DNA of 64,000 bases from JAAFIP01 sp031367325 (GCA_031367325.1 JANLPQ010000055.1:7073-71072), one strand, 5' to 3'. Counted from the first letter of the stretch, positions 26,718-35,866 are shown. The notes: generated from the sequence alone by a model not told the origin. A program made the numbers and translations.

Positions 26718-27737
26718 TTACTGCCCAGCGGTAATGCCCAACCGCTGAAAAAGTAAGCGGTCAGCTTGTACATCGGGGTTGCCCGTGGTGAGCAGCTTTT
26801 CACCGTAAAAGATGGAATTAGCGCCTGCCAAAAAACACAGTGCCTGCAATTCCTCGCTCATCTGCTGGCGGCCTGCGGACAGGCGTACGCGGGCGCGTGG
26901 CATGGTGATGCGGGCGGTGGCGATAGTGCGAACAAACTCGAACGGATCAAGGTCAGCTTGGCTAGCCAATGGTGTGCCCTGTACTTTGACCAAATGGTTA
27001 ATTGGCACAGACTCTGGGTAAGGGCTTAAGTTAGCCAGTTCGGCAATCAGCCCTGCCCGCTGCTGGCGCGTTTCGCCCATGCCTACAATGCCGCCGCTAC
27101 ACACGCTAACACCCGCATTACGCACGCGTTGCAAAGTGTCTAGGCGGTCTTGGTAGTCGCGCGTGGTGATGACACTGCCGTAAAAATCAGGCGCACTGTC
27201 TAAGTTATGGTTGTAGTAATCCAGCCCTGCGTCACGCAGTTGCTCGGCATGGCCATCGGCCAGCATGCCTAGCGTGCAGCAGGCCTCCAGGCCTACTTCT
27301 TTGACGGTTTTTACCAGCGCGGCCACGGCTTCAATATCGCGGTCTTTAGGCGCGCGCCAAGCTGCGCCCATACAAAAACGTGTAGCCCCGCTGGCCTTGG
27401 CGCGCTGGGCGGCATCGCGCACGGCGTCTACGCCCATCAGTTTGGTGGCTTCGACACCTGCATCAAAATGCACCGACTGTGGGCAGTAGCCACAGTCTTC
27501 CGGGCAGCCGCCAGTTTTAACCGACAGCAGTGTGGCCAGCTCAACTTTGTTGGGATCAAAGTTAGCACGATGAATGGTTTGCGCGCGGTGCAACAAGTCT
27601 GCAAAAGGCAACGCCATGATGTCGGCCACTGCTTGCACCGACCACGCTGGGTCAACCGCTATTTTTGCAGATGGTGCAGATACGGGTGGGGAAAAATGCA
27701 GCGGCTGTGGCGCGCTGTTCAAAAAGCTAGCAGTCAT
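26718..27737 (-). CDS. bioB: Biotin synthase
   Basis: Radical SAM enzyme inserting sulphur into dethiobiotin. The SAM-cluster motif is C-x3-C-x2-C in GGCPEDCGYCPQS, with later BioB-specific YYNHNLDSAPDFYGSV, TTRDYQDRLDTLQRVR and VCSGGIVGMGE. 339 residues, normal. It is unambiguous BioB, yet sits inside the B12 operon, 17 bases after cobO and four before cbiB. No other biotin gene is near. It would therefore be read from the riboswitch-controlled transcript unless it has an internal promoter. Confidence 0.97.
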   Translation of the reverse strand: MTASFLNSAPQPLHFSPPVSAPSAKIAVDPAWSVQAVADIMALPFADLLHRAQTIHRANFDPNKVELATLLSVKTGGCPEDCGYCPQSVHFDAGVEATKLMGVDAVRDAAQRAKASGATRFCMGAAWRAPKDRDIEAVAALVKTVKEVGLEACCTLGMLADGHAEQLRDAGLDYYNHNLDSAPDFYGSVITTRDYQDRLDTLQRVRNAGVSVCSGGIVGMGETRQQRAGLIAELANLSPYPESVPINHLVKVQGTPLASQADLDPFEFVRTIATARITMPRARVRLSAGRQQMSEELQALCFLAGANSIFYGEKLLTTGNPDVQADRLLFQRLGITAGQ

Positions 27738-27754
27738 TTAATCATCCCTTAGGT

Positions 27755-28336
27755 TTAGTCTTCAATACCGCGCTGCGCAGGTATACCTGCGTTAAAGGCG
27801 TGTTTGATTATGGTCATTTCAGTCACCGTGTCGGCCAGCTCCATAATCTCGGGCGGGCAGCGCCGCCCGGTGATTACCACATGCACATGTTTGGGCCGCG
27901 TACGCAGGGTGTCCAGTACGTCGTCCAGTGGCATCCAGCCGTAGATCAACGGGTAGGTCATCTCGTCTAGCACCACCATAAAGTTGTCACCGCTCAAGAT
28001 GGACGCTTTGGCTTTTTGCCAGCCGTCGCGCGCCAGTTGGGCCGAATGCTCCAGGTCTTGGCTTTTCCAGCTAAAGCCGTCGCCCAAACCTTCAATGGCG
28101 ATGCCCAGTTGTTCAAACATACGGTGCTCACCAAAGCGGGCGCTGGGTACTTTCATAAATTGGTAAATTTTGATGCCCTTGCCATGCACATGCGTGCGAC
28201 CAAAAGCGCGCAGTGCCAGGCCAAAGGCGGCTGTGCTTTTGCCTTTGCCGTCGCCCGTGTTGACAATAATCAGACCGCGACGTTCGCCTTCGGATTTTTC
28301 ATAGGGTTTGTGAACGGGTGGAGTTTCTATTTGCAT
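27755..28336 (-). CDS. cobO: Cob(I)yrinic acid a,c-diamide adenosyltransferase (CobO/CobA type)
   Basis: ATP-dependent adenosylation of the corrinoid cobalt. P-loop NTGDGKGKS at about residues 26-34, followed by LALRAFGR; further on VVLDEMTYPLIYGW and HVVITGRRCPPEIMELADTVTEM, all characteristic. 193 residues, standard. It also serves salvaged cobinamide. Placed between btuD (34-base gap) and bioB. Confidence 0.96.
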   Translation of the reverse strand: MQIETPPVHKPYEKSEGERRGLIIVNTGDGKGKSTAAFGLALRAFGRTHVHGKGIKIYQFMKVPSARFGEHRMFEQLGIAIEGLGDGFSWKSQDLEHSAQLARDGWQKAKASILSGDNFMVVLDEMTYPLIYGWMPLDDVLDTLRTRPKHVHVVITGRRCPPEIMELADTVTEMTIIKHAFNAGIPAQRGIED

Positions 28337-28370
28337 GGTTTAGCTTGCTCTGAAAAAATGAATTACTGGT

Positions 28371-29138
28371 TTATGTCACATGCACAGCCACCTGCATACC
28401 GCCTACAGTGTGTACTGCAATGCGGTGGTCAAACACGGCCTCTAGCGCACGGTGTGTCAAAGCATCTGCGCATGCACCGTGGTGCTGCACCCTGCCCTGC
28501 GCTACGATCAACATGCTGTCGGCCTGCAGTGCCAACGACACTTCGTGCAACACACTTACCACCGTGGTGCCGCGCGACACCAGGCTGCGCACCGTGTGCA
28601 ACCAGTCGGTTTGGTGCGGTGGGTCAAGGTTAAGCAACGGCTCGTCCATCAACAGCACGTCGGCTTGCACGGCTAATACGCGAGCAAGCAGTACCCGCTG
28701 GCGTTCACCGCCCGATAGCGAGCCTAGTGCTCTGGCGCGCCAGTCCCAAGCTTGCGTCATCTTTAGCGCCTGCTCTACCGCTGCATGGTCTGCCGCGCTG
28801 GGCGCAGCCAGCCAGCCTTGGTGCGGCAAGCGGCCCAGCATGGCTACGTCATACGCTGTTAAGTCGTCAGCACCACCTTCGTTTTGGCCCAGCCAGGCCA
28901 TGTGGCGCGACCGTGTGCGAGCAGGTAAATCGGCTAAATTATTTCCCAGCAGCTGCACTTGCCCGATGTACGGTAGCAACCCGGCCAGCACCTTGAGCAG
29001 CGTCGACTTGCCTGCGCCATTGGGGCCGACAATACTGGTCCATTTCGCGGCAGCAAACTGCGCATTGATGTTATGCAGCACTGGGTGTTTTGCAAGACTG
29101 GCACTCACATTACTTGCTTGAACAGCTATGTTTTTCAT
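28371..29138 (-). CDS. btuD: Cobalamin/Fe-siderophore-type ABC transporter ATPase (BtuD-like)
   Basis: Energises the BtuCD-F importer. Walker A GPNGAGKST, signature LSGGERQR, Walker B VLLMDEPLLNLDP and the switch histidine in SVLHEVSLAL are present. I choose ATG 29138; a TTG at 29147 overlapping the btuC stop would add three residues. The N-terminus (MKNIAVQASNV) coincides with a degenerate copy of the dispersed repeat. About 255 residues. It is directly linked to btuC and btuF. Confidence 0.9.
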   Translation of the reverse strand: MKNIAVQASNVSASLAKHPVLHNINAQFAAAKWTSIVGPNGAGKSTLLKVLAGLLPYIGQVQLLGNNLADLPARTRSRHMAWLGQNEGGADDLTAYDVAMLGRLPHQGWLAAPSAADHAAVEQALKMTQAWDWRARALGSLSGGERQRVLLARVLAVQADVLLMDEPLLNLDPPHQTDWLHTVRSLVSRGTTVVSVLHEVSLALQADSMLIVAQGRVQHHGACADALTHRALEAVFDHRIAVHTVGGMQVAVHVT

Positions 29139-29140
29139 AA
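29106..29140 (+). repeat. Possible degenerate dispersed repeat at the btuD start
   Basis: Plus strand reads ACATTACTTGCTTGAACAGC then TATGTTTTTCATAA. Against the core TGCTCAAGCAGCTAT it matches about 12 of 15 positions, with an A/T-rich flank. It could be coincidence; no left flank is recognisable. Confidence 0.4.
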
Positions 29141-29143
29141 CAA

Positions 29144-30196
29144 TCAAGTATTTCTAGTAGTACCTAGGGCTTGCCCACGGTACATCAGCCACAGCAAATA
29201 GCCGCCACCCAGCACGGCGGTAAGCAAACCCACGGGCAGCTCTTGCGGCGCAATTAACCACCGTGCCAGCACATCAGCGGCGCACAACAACACCGCACCC
29301 ATCAGGGCAGACAACCACAGCAGCGTCGCGTACCGTGCCTTAACTGCAGCCCGCACCAAATGCGGCGCGGCCAAGCCTACAAAAGCTATCAACCCGGTTT
29401 GCGCCACTGCGGTGCCCGTGGCCAATGCCAATACCAACACCAAGGCAGCACGCAGCTGCGGCAGTTGCAGCCCCAAGCTTTGCGCTGTAGCCTCGCCCAA
29501 ACTTAAGCCATCTAATACCCGGCTAAGTAGCATGGCCACTAACAAACACAGTGCCCACACCACCGCCATAATGCCGCAAGCAGCCCAGCCTACAAAGCCA
29601 GTTGAGCCCAACATAAACGCCTGCATAGCCTGCAAAATCTCGGGTGACCACAGCGTGATCAACGCGCTGACCGCGCCCAGCACTACGCCCACCACCACGC
29701 CCGCTAGCAGCAGCCGCAGCGTGTGCCCCACGCCCTTGGCCAACGCCAGCGTTAGCAGCACCGCCAGCACCGCACCTACAAACGCCGCGCCGGTAAGCCC
29801 CAGCCTGGCGGCTAAAGCTTGCGTCATGGGGCTGACGCCCATCAGCGCCAACGCAGCCGCTACGCCCACCGATGCGCCCGAGGCACTGCCCAGTAGATAC
29901 GGGTCGGCCAATGGGTTGCGAAACAGCCCCTGTGCCACCGCACCGGCCAAGCCCAGCAATGCGCCCGCCAACCACGCGCCCAGCGTGCGCGGCAGCCGAA
30001 TGTCCCACACAATTTGGCGCGACAGCGGGTCGTCCCACGCGTGCTGTAGGCTGCTAAAGCCTGTGCTACCCACGCTAGCCCCTACCAGCACCAGCAGTGC
30101 GCTGGCGGCTAACAGGCTCAGCGTTAGCCATACGCCACGCTGACCCATACGGAGCGCAAGCGGTGATGCGTTAACGGTGTTTATGCTGGGGTTCAC
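29144..30196 (-). CDS. btuC: FecCD-family vitamin B12 ABC transporter permease (BtuC-like)
   Basis: Inner-membrane permease with about ten hydrophobic helices. Family landmarks include the DPYLLGSASGASVG loop, LLAGVVVGVVLGA, and GLIAFVGLAAPHLVRA near the cytoplasmic coupling region, followed by QELPVGLLTAVLGGGYLLWLM. 350 residues. Stop overlaps the region of the btuD start; btuF is upstream with a 57-base gap. B12 specificity is inferred from the operon. Confidence 0.92.
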   Translation of the reverse strand: MNPSINTVNASPLALRMGQRGVWLTLSLLAASALLVLVGASVGSTGFSSLQHAWDDPLSRQIVWDIRLPRTLGAWLAGALLGLAGAVAQGLFRNPLADPYLLGSASGASVGVAAALALMGVSPMTQALAARLGLTGAAFVGAVLAVLLTLALAKGVGHTLRLLLAGVVVGVVLGAVSALITLWSPEILQAMQAFMLGSTGFVGWAACGIMAVVWALCLLVAMLLSRVLDGLSLGEATAQSLGLQLPQLRAALVLVLALATGTAVAQTGLIAFVGLAAPHLVRAAVKARYATLLWLSALMGAVLLCAADVLARWLIAPQELPVGLLTAVLGGGYLLWLMYRGQALGTTRNT

Positions 30197-30253
30197 GGTA
30201 TGAAGTTACGGTGTGATTTAGGCTGTGAAATCTAAAAGCTTTAAGTCGAGCCA

Positions 30254-31138
30254 TCAAGGCGCTTTGCGCTGCGCCACATCAGCCAAACACTGCGCCATGA
30301 TGCGCGCACCCTCGGCCATGCGCGGACCGGGGCGCACTAGTACATCAGAATCGTCTGGATTAAAAATACATACTCTTTTGTCTTTAACCGCGCGAATTGC
30401 AGCCCAACCGGGGCGGTCGCTGATACCTTGGTAATTGCGGTCGCCCACCATGATGACGTCGGGGTTAGCGCGCACCACAAACTCTGGGTTAATTTTTGGA
30501 AATGGCCCTAGCTCTGGCCCGATGATATTTTTTACTTGCAGCCGCGCTAATGTCTCGCCAATAAAAGACGACGCGCCTGCTGCATACGGCGCACGGTTAA
30601 CCTCAAAATACACTTTGGCGTTTTTGGTGCTGGCGGGTAACGACTGCGCTGCTGCGTTCATGCCTGCATCAATCAACCGCCACACCCGATCAGCCCCCTG
30701 TGGTGCAGGTATTTGTAGCAGTTGGCCCACCACCGCCAGTACGCGGCGCACGTCGGCATGGGTTTTAGTCTCAAGTGCCAACACTTTTATGCCCAGTGAT
30801 TGCAGCCGCTCGTGCGCGCGTGACGACACTGCCATCAGCACCACATCAGGCCGCAGCGCCACAATAGCTTCGATATTCGGGTCAAGGCCACCGCCCACTT
30901 CGGGTAGTTTTTTAACCGAAGCAGGATAGTTGGAATAGCGGTCCACACCCACCAAGCGCTGGCACTGGCCTAGTTCGCACACGGTCTCGGTCAGCGATGG
31001 CAACAGGCTCACAATACGCTGCGGCGATTGGGCAAAAGTGACGGTGACTTGGCGATCATCCACCAGATCAAACGCCCAAGCTGACGATTGCACAACAGCA
31101 CACAGGCACAGTAGTGCGCATTGCGATAGTTTTAACAT
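30254..31138 (-). CDS. btuF: Periplasmic cobalamin-binding protein (BtuF-like)
   Basis: Delivers B12/cobinamide to BtuCD. ATG 31138 overlaps the cobU stop (TAATG) and gives a clean signal peptide (MLKLSQCALLCLCAVVQSSAWA). Mature part shows QRIVSLLPSLTETVCELG, VGVDRYSNYP, LPEVGGGLDPNIEAIVALRPDVVL and ANPDVIMVGD, the usual TroA-like B12 binder pattern. About 294 residues. Confidence 0.92.
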   Translation of the reverse strand: MLKLSQCALLCLCAVVQSSAWAFDLVDDRQVTVTFAQSPQRIVSLLPSLTETVCELGQCQRLVGVDRYSNYPASVKKLPEVGGGLDPNIEAIVALRPDVVLMAVSSRAHERLQSLGIKVLALETKTHADVRRVLAVVGQLLQIPAPQGADRVWRLIDAGMNAAAQSLPASTKNAKVYFEVNRAPYAAGASSFIGETLARLQVKNIIGPELGPFPKINPEFVVRANPDVIMVGDRNYQGISDRPGWAAIRAVKDKRVCIFNPDDSDVLVRPGPRMAEGARIMAQCLADVAQRKAP

Positions 31139-31749
31139 TAAGTGTCTTTCAAAAATAGCGGCAAGCCCGCTGCCATCAGCGTAACGCGGTGGCATACATG
31201 GGCCACATCTTGGTTAAGCCGCCCTAACGCATCAACATAGGCGCGCACATCGCTCCCCATCGGAATCACGCCCAATCCAATCTCGTTAGACACGATGACC
31301 ACGGGGCCTGTAGCTGACTTAATTGCTATTAATAACAGAGCTTCTTGAGCAGTATTATCGGTACTTACAGGCCTATTTGACGTATTATTTTGTGCTAATG
31401 GTGCCTCTGGCGCTGTGTACGCAAAGAGTTGATTGGTCAACCATAGCGTCAAGCAGTCCACCACCAGCAAGGTTTGTGGCGTGCTGTGCTGCGCTAGCGC
31501 ATCTGCCAAATTGAGCGGCTCTTCTACAGTGCACATAGCGGGCACGCGCGCCGCTCTGTCAGCCCGGTGGCGGGCTATGCGGGCGTGCATCTCGGCATCG
31601 TGCGCTTGCGCTGTAGCTACCAGCACGGCAGTGTGCGTGGGCGACATGGCCAGCCACTGCGCTGCCAGCTTTTCGGCACGCGCCGACTTACCGCTTTTTT
31701 GCCCGCCAATAATCAATTCGCTGCGGGCGATGTGCTGTGCATTAACCAT
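31138..31749 (-). CDS. cobU: Adenosylcobinamide kinase / adenosylcobinamide-phosphate guanylyltransferase
   Basis: Bifunctional enzyme of the nucleotide-loop step, forming AdoCbi-GDP. N-terminal P-loop GGQKSGKS (about residues 14-21), then DCLTLWLTNQL and VVIVSNEIGLGVIP, the family landmarks. 203 residues, about 15-20 longer than typical; residues ~126-145 (STDNTAQEALLLIAIKSA) come from an in-frame copy of the dispersed repeat. Overlaps the preceding gene by eight bases and the btuF start at its stop. Confidence 0.94.
   Translation of the reverse strand: MVNAQHIARSELIIGGQKSGKSARAEKLAAQWLAMSPTHTAVLVATAQAHDAEMHARIARHRADRAARVPAMCTVEEPLNLADALAQHSTPQTLLVVDCLTLWLTNQLFAYTAPEAPLAQNNTSNRPVSTDNTAQEALLLIAIKSATGPVVIVSNEIGLGVIPMGSDVRAYVDALGRLNQDVAHVCHRVTLMAAGLPLFLKDT
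31315..31372 (-). repeat. Dispersed repeat copy 10, inside cobU
   Basis: Minus strand reads AGTACCGATAATACTGCTC then AAGAAGCTCTGTTATTAATAG. Core CTGCTCAAGaAGCT with the A/T-rich inverted flank. Same frame as other coding copies (NTAQEALLLIA). It sits directly before the conserved GPVVIVSNE strand, which suggests a loop insertion. Confidence 0.8.
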
Positions 31750-32572
31750 GCTGCGCGCTCCAGTCCATGATGATGCGGTGCAACTGCGCTACACCATCAG
31801 TCAACGCCGCAGGGCCGGGCTGCAAAATATCGGGAGATTTAATTTCAAACAGTTGCGCGTTTTTCACCGCGTTGACGTCCTGCCAGCCAGCGCGTGCAGC
31901 TACTTTTTCAGGTCTGAATTTTTTACCGCACCATGACCCAATGATGATGTCAGGGTTGCGTCGCACAATCTCTAGCGGGTCGGCGATGATGCGGTTTTTA
32001 CCCAGTGCCTGCGTGGCTAACTCGGCAAAGCAGTCGTCACCACCCGCAATGCCCACCAACTCTGACACCCAGCGGATACAGCTCATATTCGGCTCGTCCC
32101 ACTCTTCAAAAAACACCTTGGGCCTGCGCGGCAGCTGGGCGGCTGCGGCTTCAATTGCAAGCATCTGATCACGCATGCCCGCTATCAGCTTTTGCCCCAG
32201 CGCATCGCAGCCCACCATGCTGGCCACTTGGTGCATCATCGACAGTATTTCAGCCACACTGCGCTGGTTAAACACGGTGACTTGCACACCATGCTTGATC
32301 AACTGGCTGGCAATATCTGCCTGCAGGTCTGAAAAGCCGAAAACACAGTCAGGCTGTAGCTCTAAAATTTTGTCAATTTTGGCGCTCAAGAAAGCACTGA
32401 CACGCGGCTTCTCATCCCGTGCCCGCCGAGGCCGCACGGTATAGCCCGAGATACCCACAATGCGCGCTTCTTGGCCTAGCAAATACAGCCACTCGGTGGT
32501 TTCTTCGGTCAAGCACACTATGCGCTGCGGGCCTTGCGCAGTTGCTGAATTGATATCGCGCCAGTGGCTCAT
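31742..32572 (-). CDS. BtuF-like corrinoid-binding protein without signal peptide
   Basis: TroA-type helical-backbone-bridge fold, homologous to BtuF: QRIVCLTEETTEWLYLLGQ, VGISGYTVRP, ILELQPDCVFGFSDLQADIASQL and RRNPDIIIGSWCGKKF. The first residues (MSHWRDINSATAQGPQRIV) contain no hydrophobic stretch, and the ATG overlaps the cobB stop (ATGA), so no longer start exists in this context. It should therefore be cytoplasmic, in contrast to btuF two genes on. Related signal-less proteins are annotated as cobalamin-binding proteins; the role (corrinoid chaperone or storage) is inference. 276 residues. Confidence 0.8.
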   Translation of the reverse strand: MSHWRDINSATAQGPQRIVCLTEETTEWLYLLGQEARIVGISGYTVRPRRARDEKPRVSAFLSAKIDKILELQPDCVFGFSDLQADIASQLIKHGVQVTVFNQRSVAEILSMMHQVASMVGCDALGQKLIAGMRDQMLAIEAAAAQLPRRPKVFFEEWDEPNMSCIRWVSELVGIAGGDDCFAELATQALGKNRIIADPLEIVRRNPDIIIGSWCGKKFRPEKVAARAGWQDVNAVKNAQLFEIKSPDILQPGPAALTDGVAQLHRIIMDWSAQHG

Positions 32573-33987
32573 AGTGCAGCTCCAAATAATGCGGCCGTAG
32601 CCTGCAGGCTAGATGCAAACCAAGCGTGAAAATAGCTGGCGCGGATGCTGCCGCGCGCGTACAGCGCCTCGCCTGCATCTGGCGCAGCCTGCGCATCTGG
32701 GCGCACTGTGCGGGTTACGGGCTGCAAAGTAGTCTCGCAGGTGGAATAGTGAAAGGTATGCCCACGCAAACTGTGATCGCCCATGCTAAGGTGTTGTGGG
32801 CCAATCGCTGCAAGACGTTGTTGCATCGTCACCGTGCCAGGCAGCAAGCCCCACATAGCATGCGCCGCACCGTCAACGGTGGTGATCTGGTCAAACAACA
32901 CCATCATGCCACCACATTCTGCCCATACGGGCCGCCCAACTGCCACGTGCGCGGCCACACTAGATCGAAAACTTGAATTTGCTGACAACTGCTTTGCATG
33001 CAGCTCGGGGTAGCCACCCGGCAACCACAGCGCATCGCACACAGGTAATGCGTCATCGGTCAAAGGCGAACAAAAAACGATGCCGGCACCCAGCGCGCGC
33101 AGCGTGTCTAGATTGGCATCGTAGATAAAACAAAACGCTGCATCGCGCGCCACGGCGATGGTTTTGCCGGCCAATACCCTCGCATGCAAAGCTGGCAGCG
33201 GCCTAATCGTTACCCCGCTGGCTTGTGGATTGATTAAGGTGTGCGCAGCATCTGCTGCTGCAACATCAAACGGCGCGAAAGCGACTTCCCAGCGCTTCAG
33301 TGCAGCCATATCCATCTGGCCCAAGGGCGTAGCGGCCAACGCATCTGCCGCAGCGTCAAGCCGCTGCACAGCGTCGCCCACTTCAGACGCCAGCGTAAGG
33401 CCCAAGTGCCGCTCTGCCAGCTGTAGCGCGGGGTTGCGCATGAGTGCGCCTAGCCAGCACTGCGCGTCGACCGCATCAGCCAACATCTTTGCATGGCCCG
33501 CGCTGGCTACCCGATTAGCCAACACGCCGGCCCAAAGCAATCCTGGTCGATAACGCTGCAGACCAAACGCCAGCGCACCAAAAGTACCCGCCATAGCCGA
33601 CGCATCAATCACCGCCAGCACGGGCAGACCAAATCGCTGCGCTAAATCAGCCGCGCTGGGTTGCCCGTCAAACAAACCCATCACCCCTTCGATGATGATG
33701 AGGTCAGCTTGGCTTGCAGCCTCGTGCAGCCGGACACGGCAATCTGCCTCGCCTGTCATCCACAAGTCCAACTGGTGCACAGGCGCACCGCTAGCCAAGG
33801 CCAGCCAGTGCGGGTCTAAAAAATCAGGCCCGCACTTGAACACACGCACCATGCGGCCCGCACGTGTATGCAGCCGCGCCAACGCCGCAGCCACCGTAGT
33901 TTTGCCCTGCCCGGATGCAGGGGCAGCGATTAAGATGGCAGGGCATAGCGCGGTGGTAGTGGCTAGCATGGCAGTAGCATTACGCAT
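32569..33987 (-). CDS. cobB: Cobyrinate a,c-diamide synthase (CobB/CbiA)
   Basis: Glutamine-dependent amidation of cobyrinate at positions a and c. N-terminal P-loop domain (LIAAPASGQGKTTVAAALARLH, FKCGPDFLDPHWL, IIEGVMGLFDG) and a C-terminal glutamine amidotransferase domain with VWAECGGMMVLFD and the closing HTFHYS. 472 residues. Starts seven bases after the btuB stop. Its presence means the cell can enter the pathway at cobyrinate, although no ring-building genes are in the window. Confidence 0.95.
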   Translation of the reverse strand: MRNATAMLATTTALCPAILIAAPASGQGKTTVAAALARLHTRAGRMVRVFKCGPDFLDPHWLALASGAPVHQLDLWMTGEADCRVRLHEAASQADLIIIEGVMGLFDGQPSAADLAQRFGLPVLAVIDASAMAGTFGALAFGLQRYRPGLLWAGVLANRVASAGHAKMLADAVDAQCWLGALMRNPALQLAERHLGLTLASEVGDAVQRLDAAADALAATPLGQMDMAALKRWEVAFAPFDVAAADAAHTLINPQASGVTIRPLPALHARVLAGKTIAVARDAAFCFIYDANLDTLRALGAGIVFCSPLTDDALPVCDALWLPGGYPELHAKQLSANSSFRSSVAAHVAVGRPVWAECGGMMVLFDQITTVDGAAHAMWGLLPGTVTMQQRLAAIGPQHLSMGDHSLRGHTFHYSTCETTLQPVTRTVRPDAQAAPDAGEALYARGSIRASYFHAWFASSLQATAALFGAAL

Positions 33988-33994
33988 GTTTCAA

Positions 33995-35866
33995 CTAGAA
34001 ACCAGGTTGCCAATTAATGCCAACAAAAACAGCTCTAGGCGATTGGTTATAACCATACGCTGTTTGGTACTTGGCATTGCTGAGGTTTTCAACACGACCA
34101 AATAATTTGAGTTCTTTGGTGATTTGGTAGCGTGCTGACACGTCAACCAAGGTGTAGGAGTCCAGCGTGTTGCTACCATCTTGGCGTGCGCCGCTGTAGC
34201 TCAGCCCTGCGCCCAGTGTCCACAGCCCAATAGGATGGCTTACTGACAGCGATGCCAGTGTCTTGGCGCGGCGGCGCAGCGTGTCGCCCGTGGTCTCGTC
34301 TACTGGCTTTTGCGAGGTTAAGCTGCCACGCAATTCTGTTTTGCCGATCTGGCCGTTGTAGCTAACTTCTAAGCCGCTGTTTTTGCTGCGGGCGATGTTT
34401 TGAAACTGCGAACTGGTGAAGTCGTAGACAAACTGATCTGTGCTGCGCGTGTTAAACACCGTGGCGCGCAGAACGTGGTTGCCTTCGCTGTATTGCAGGC
34501 CTAATTCGCGTGAACGGGCTTTCTCGGGCTTTAGATCTGGATTGCCGAAAAACGGTGCATACAAATAGCCCAGTGGCGGAATATTAAATGCAGTAGAGGT
34601 GCTGGCAATCAGCTTCCAAGCAGGCGTTATGGCGTAGCCATAACCTAAGTAACCTGTGTTTTGATTTTCTAGGCCCTGCGCTACATCACGGCGTACGTTG
34701 AGCTGCAACGAATGGCTACCCACTTGACCCTGCACGCCAGCAAACCCTGCATTGACACGCCGCTTTTGCGCGTACAAACCGCCAAAACCATCATCTACAT
34801 TCACCCCTTGGCGCTGCTGCTCAAGGCCCACCGTGGCCAGCCAGTCGGCACCCAAGGCTATCGTGTTGGTCCAGTTGAGCATACGGTTTTTTGAGATGTA
34901 TTCATCTTGCGAAGGCAATGCCGTTTGGTAGTCGTTGGCATAACGGTCGCGGCTCTCAGATACTGACAGCTTGCTAAGCCAATCGGTGGTAATACGGTTA
35001 TGCGTATACAGCGTGGTGGCATCGACACGGGTGCGGCTTTTATGGATGTCAGTCGGTGTATCAAACCCGCTGTCAAAATTACCCTTGCCGTCGCTGTGGG
35101 TGGTGCTCAATCCTAGGGTATGGTCTTTGGCCAAATCATGCGACAGTGCAAACGACCAGTTGCGGTTGGTGTAGCCATCGTCATCTGGATTAGCCGATGC
35201 GTTAGCTGCAATGCTGGTGTCTAGGGCGCTAAAGCCACGGGTTCTATTGGTCGACACGCCAGCGGACAGCTTGGTGGCGTTGTCCACACCAAAACTTGTC
35301 TGCACACCCGCGCTTAGCTTAGAGCTGCCGCGCGAGCCAACCTCAGCCGTTAGGCTAGCACGCGGTTTACCACCGCCTTGCTTGGTAAAAATTTGCACCA
35401 CACCACCAATAGCGCCTGTGCCGTAGATGGCCGACACATTGCCGCGCACTATTTCTACGCGTTCAATCTGGTCCAGCATCAAGTGCTCTACGCTTGCGCC
35501 GCCGCTGGCATCTTGCTTATTAATAGGTATGCCATCAACCAGTACCAGCACTTGCACCGAGGCAGCGCCACGTAAAAATATGGTGGACGACGTACCGCGC
35601 CCACCGGTTTGTGTGAACTGAAAACCCGCTTCTTTTTGCAGCAAGCTGGTCAAGTCGGTGCTTTGGCTGTTCTCAATATCAGCTGCGTTGAGCACCGTGG
35701 TGTGCGGCAGTGCATCGGTGATGAGCTGCGGGCTGCGGCTGGCGGTAATGACCACCTCTTTAAGCTGCGGCACGTTTTGCGCTAAGGCTAGGTTAAACGG
35801 AGCACATGCTGACGCGCAGGCGCACGCTAGCGCTGAAAGACGCAAGGTCGTAGAAAAATTTTTCAT
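33995..35866 (-). CDS. btuB: TonB-dependent outer-membrane receptor for B12/corrinoids (BtuB-like)
   Basis: Outer-membrane transporter. Signal peptide ending near LALAQ, TonB-box-like LKEVVITASRSP, plug domain (LLQKEAGFQFTQTGGRG, FLRGAASVQVLVLVDGIPIN, ERVEIVRGNVSAIYGTGAIGGVVQIFTK) and a beta-barrel ending in an aromatic FVGINWQPGF. 623 residues, close to E. coli BtuB. The start has no clear Shine-Dalgarno; it lies about 120 bases below a cobalamin riboswitch, which fixes the likely substrate. Confidence 0.93.
   Translation of the reverse strand: MKNFSTTLRLSALACACASACAPFNLALAQNVPQLKEVVITASRSPQLITDALPHTTVLNAADIENSQSTDLTSLLQKEAGFQFTQTGGRGTSSTIFLRGAASVQVLVLVDGIPINKQDASGGASVEHLMLDQIERVEIVRGNVSAIYGTGAIGGVVQIFTKQGGGKPRASLTAEVGSRGSSKLSAGVQTSFGVDNATKLSAGVSTNRTRGFSALDTSIAANASANPDDDGYTNRNWSFALSHDLAKDHTLGLSTTHSDGKGNFDSGFDTPTDIHKSRTRVDATTLYTHNRITTDWLSKLSVSESRDRYANDYQTALPSQDEYISKNRMLNWTNTIALGADWLATVGLEQQRQGVNVDDGFGGLYAQKRRVNAGFAGVQGQVGSHSLQLNVRRDVAQGLENQNTGYLGYGYAITPAWKLIASTSTAFNIPPLGYLYAPFFGNPDLKPEKARSRELGLQYSEGNHVLRATVFNTRSTDQFVYDFTSSQFQNIARSKNSGLEVSYNGQIGKTELRGSLTSQKPVDETTGDTLRRRAKTLASLSVSHPIGLWTLGAGLSYSGARQDGSNTLDSYTLVDVSARYQITKELKLFGRVENLSNAKYQTAYGYNQSPRAVFVGINWQPGF

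Noticed and set aside
29106..29140. Counting the btuD-start sequence as a full member of the repeat family
   Set aside because: Only the core is similar and the left flank is absent, so it is listed as a possible degenerate copy and left out of the count of 13.
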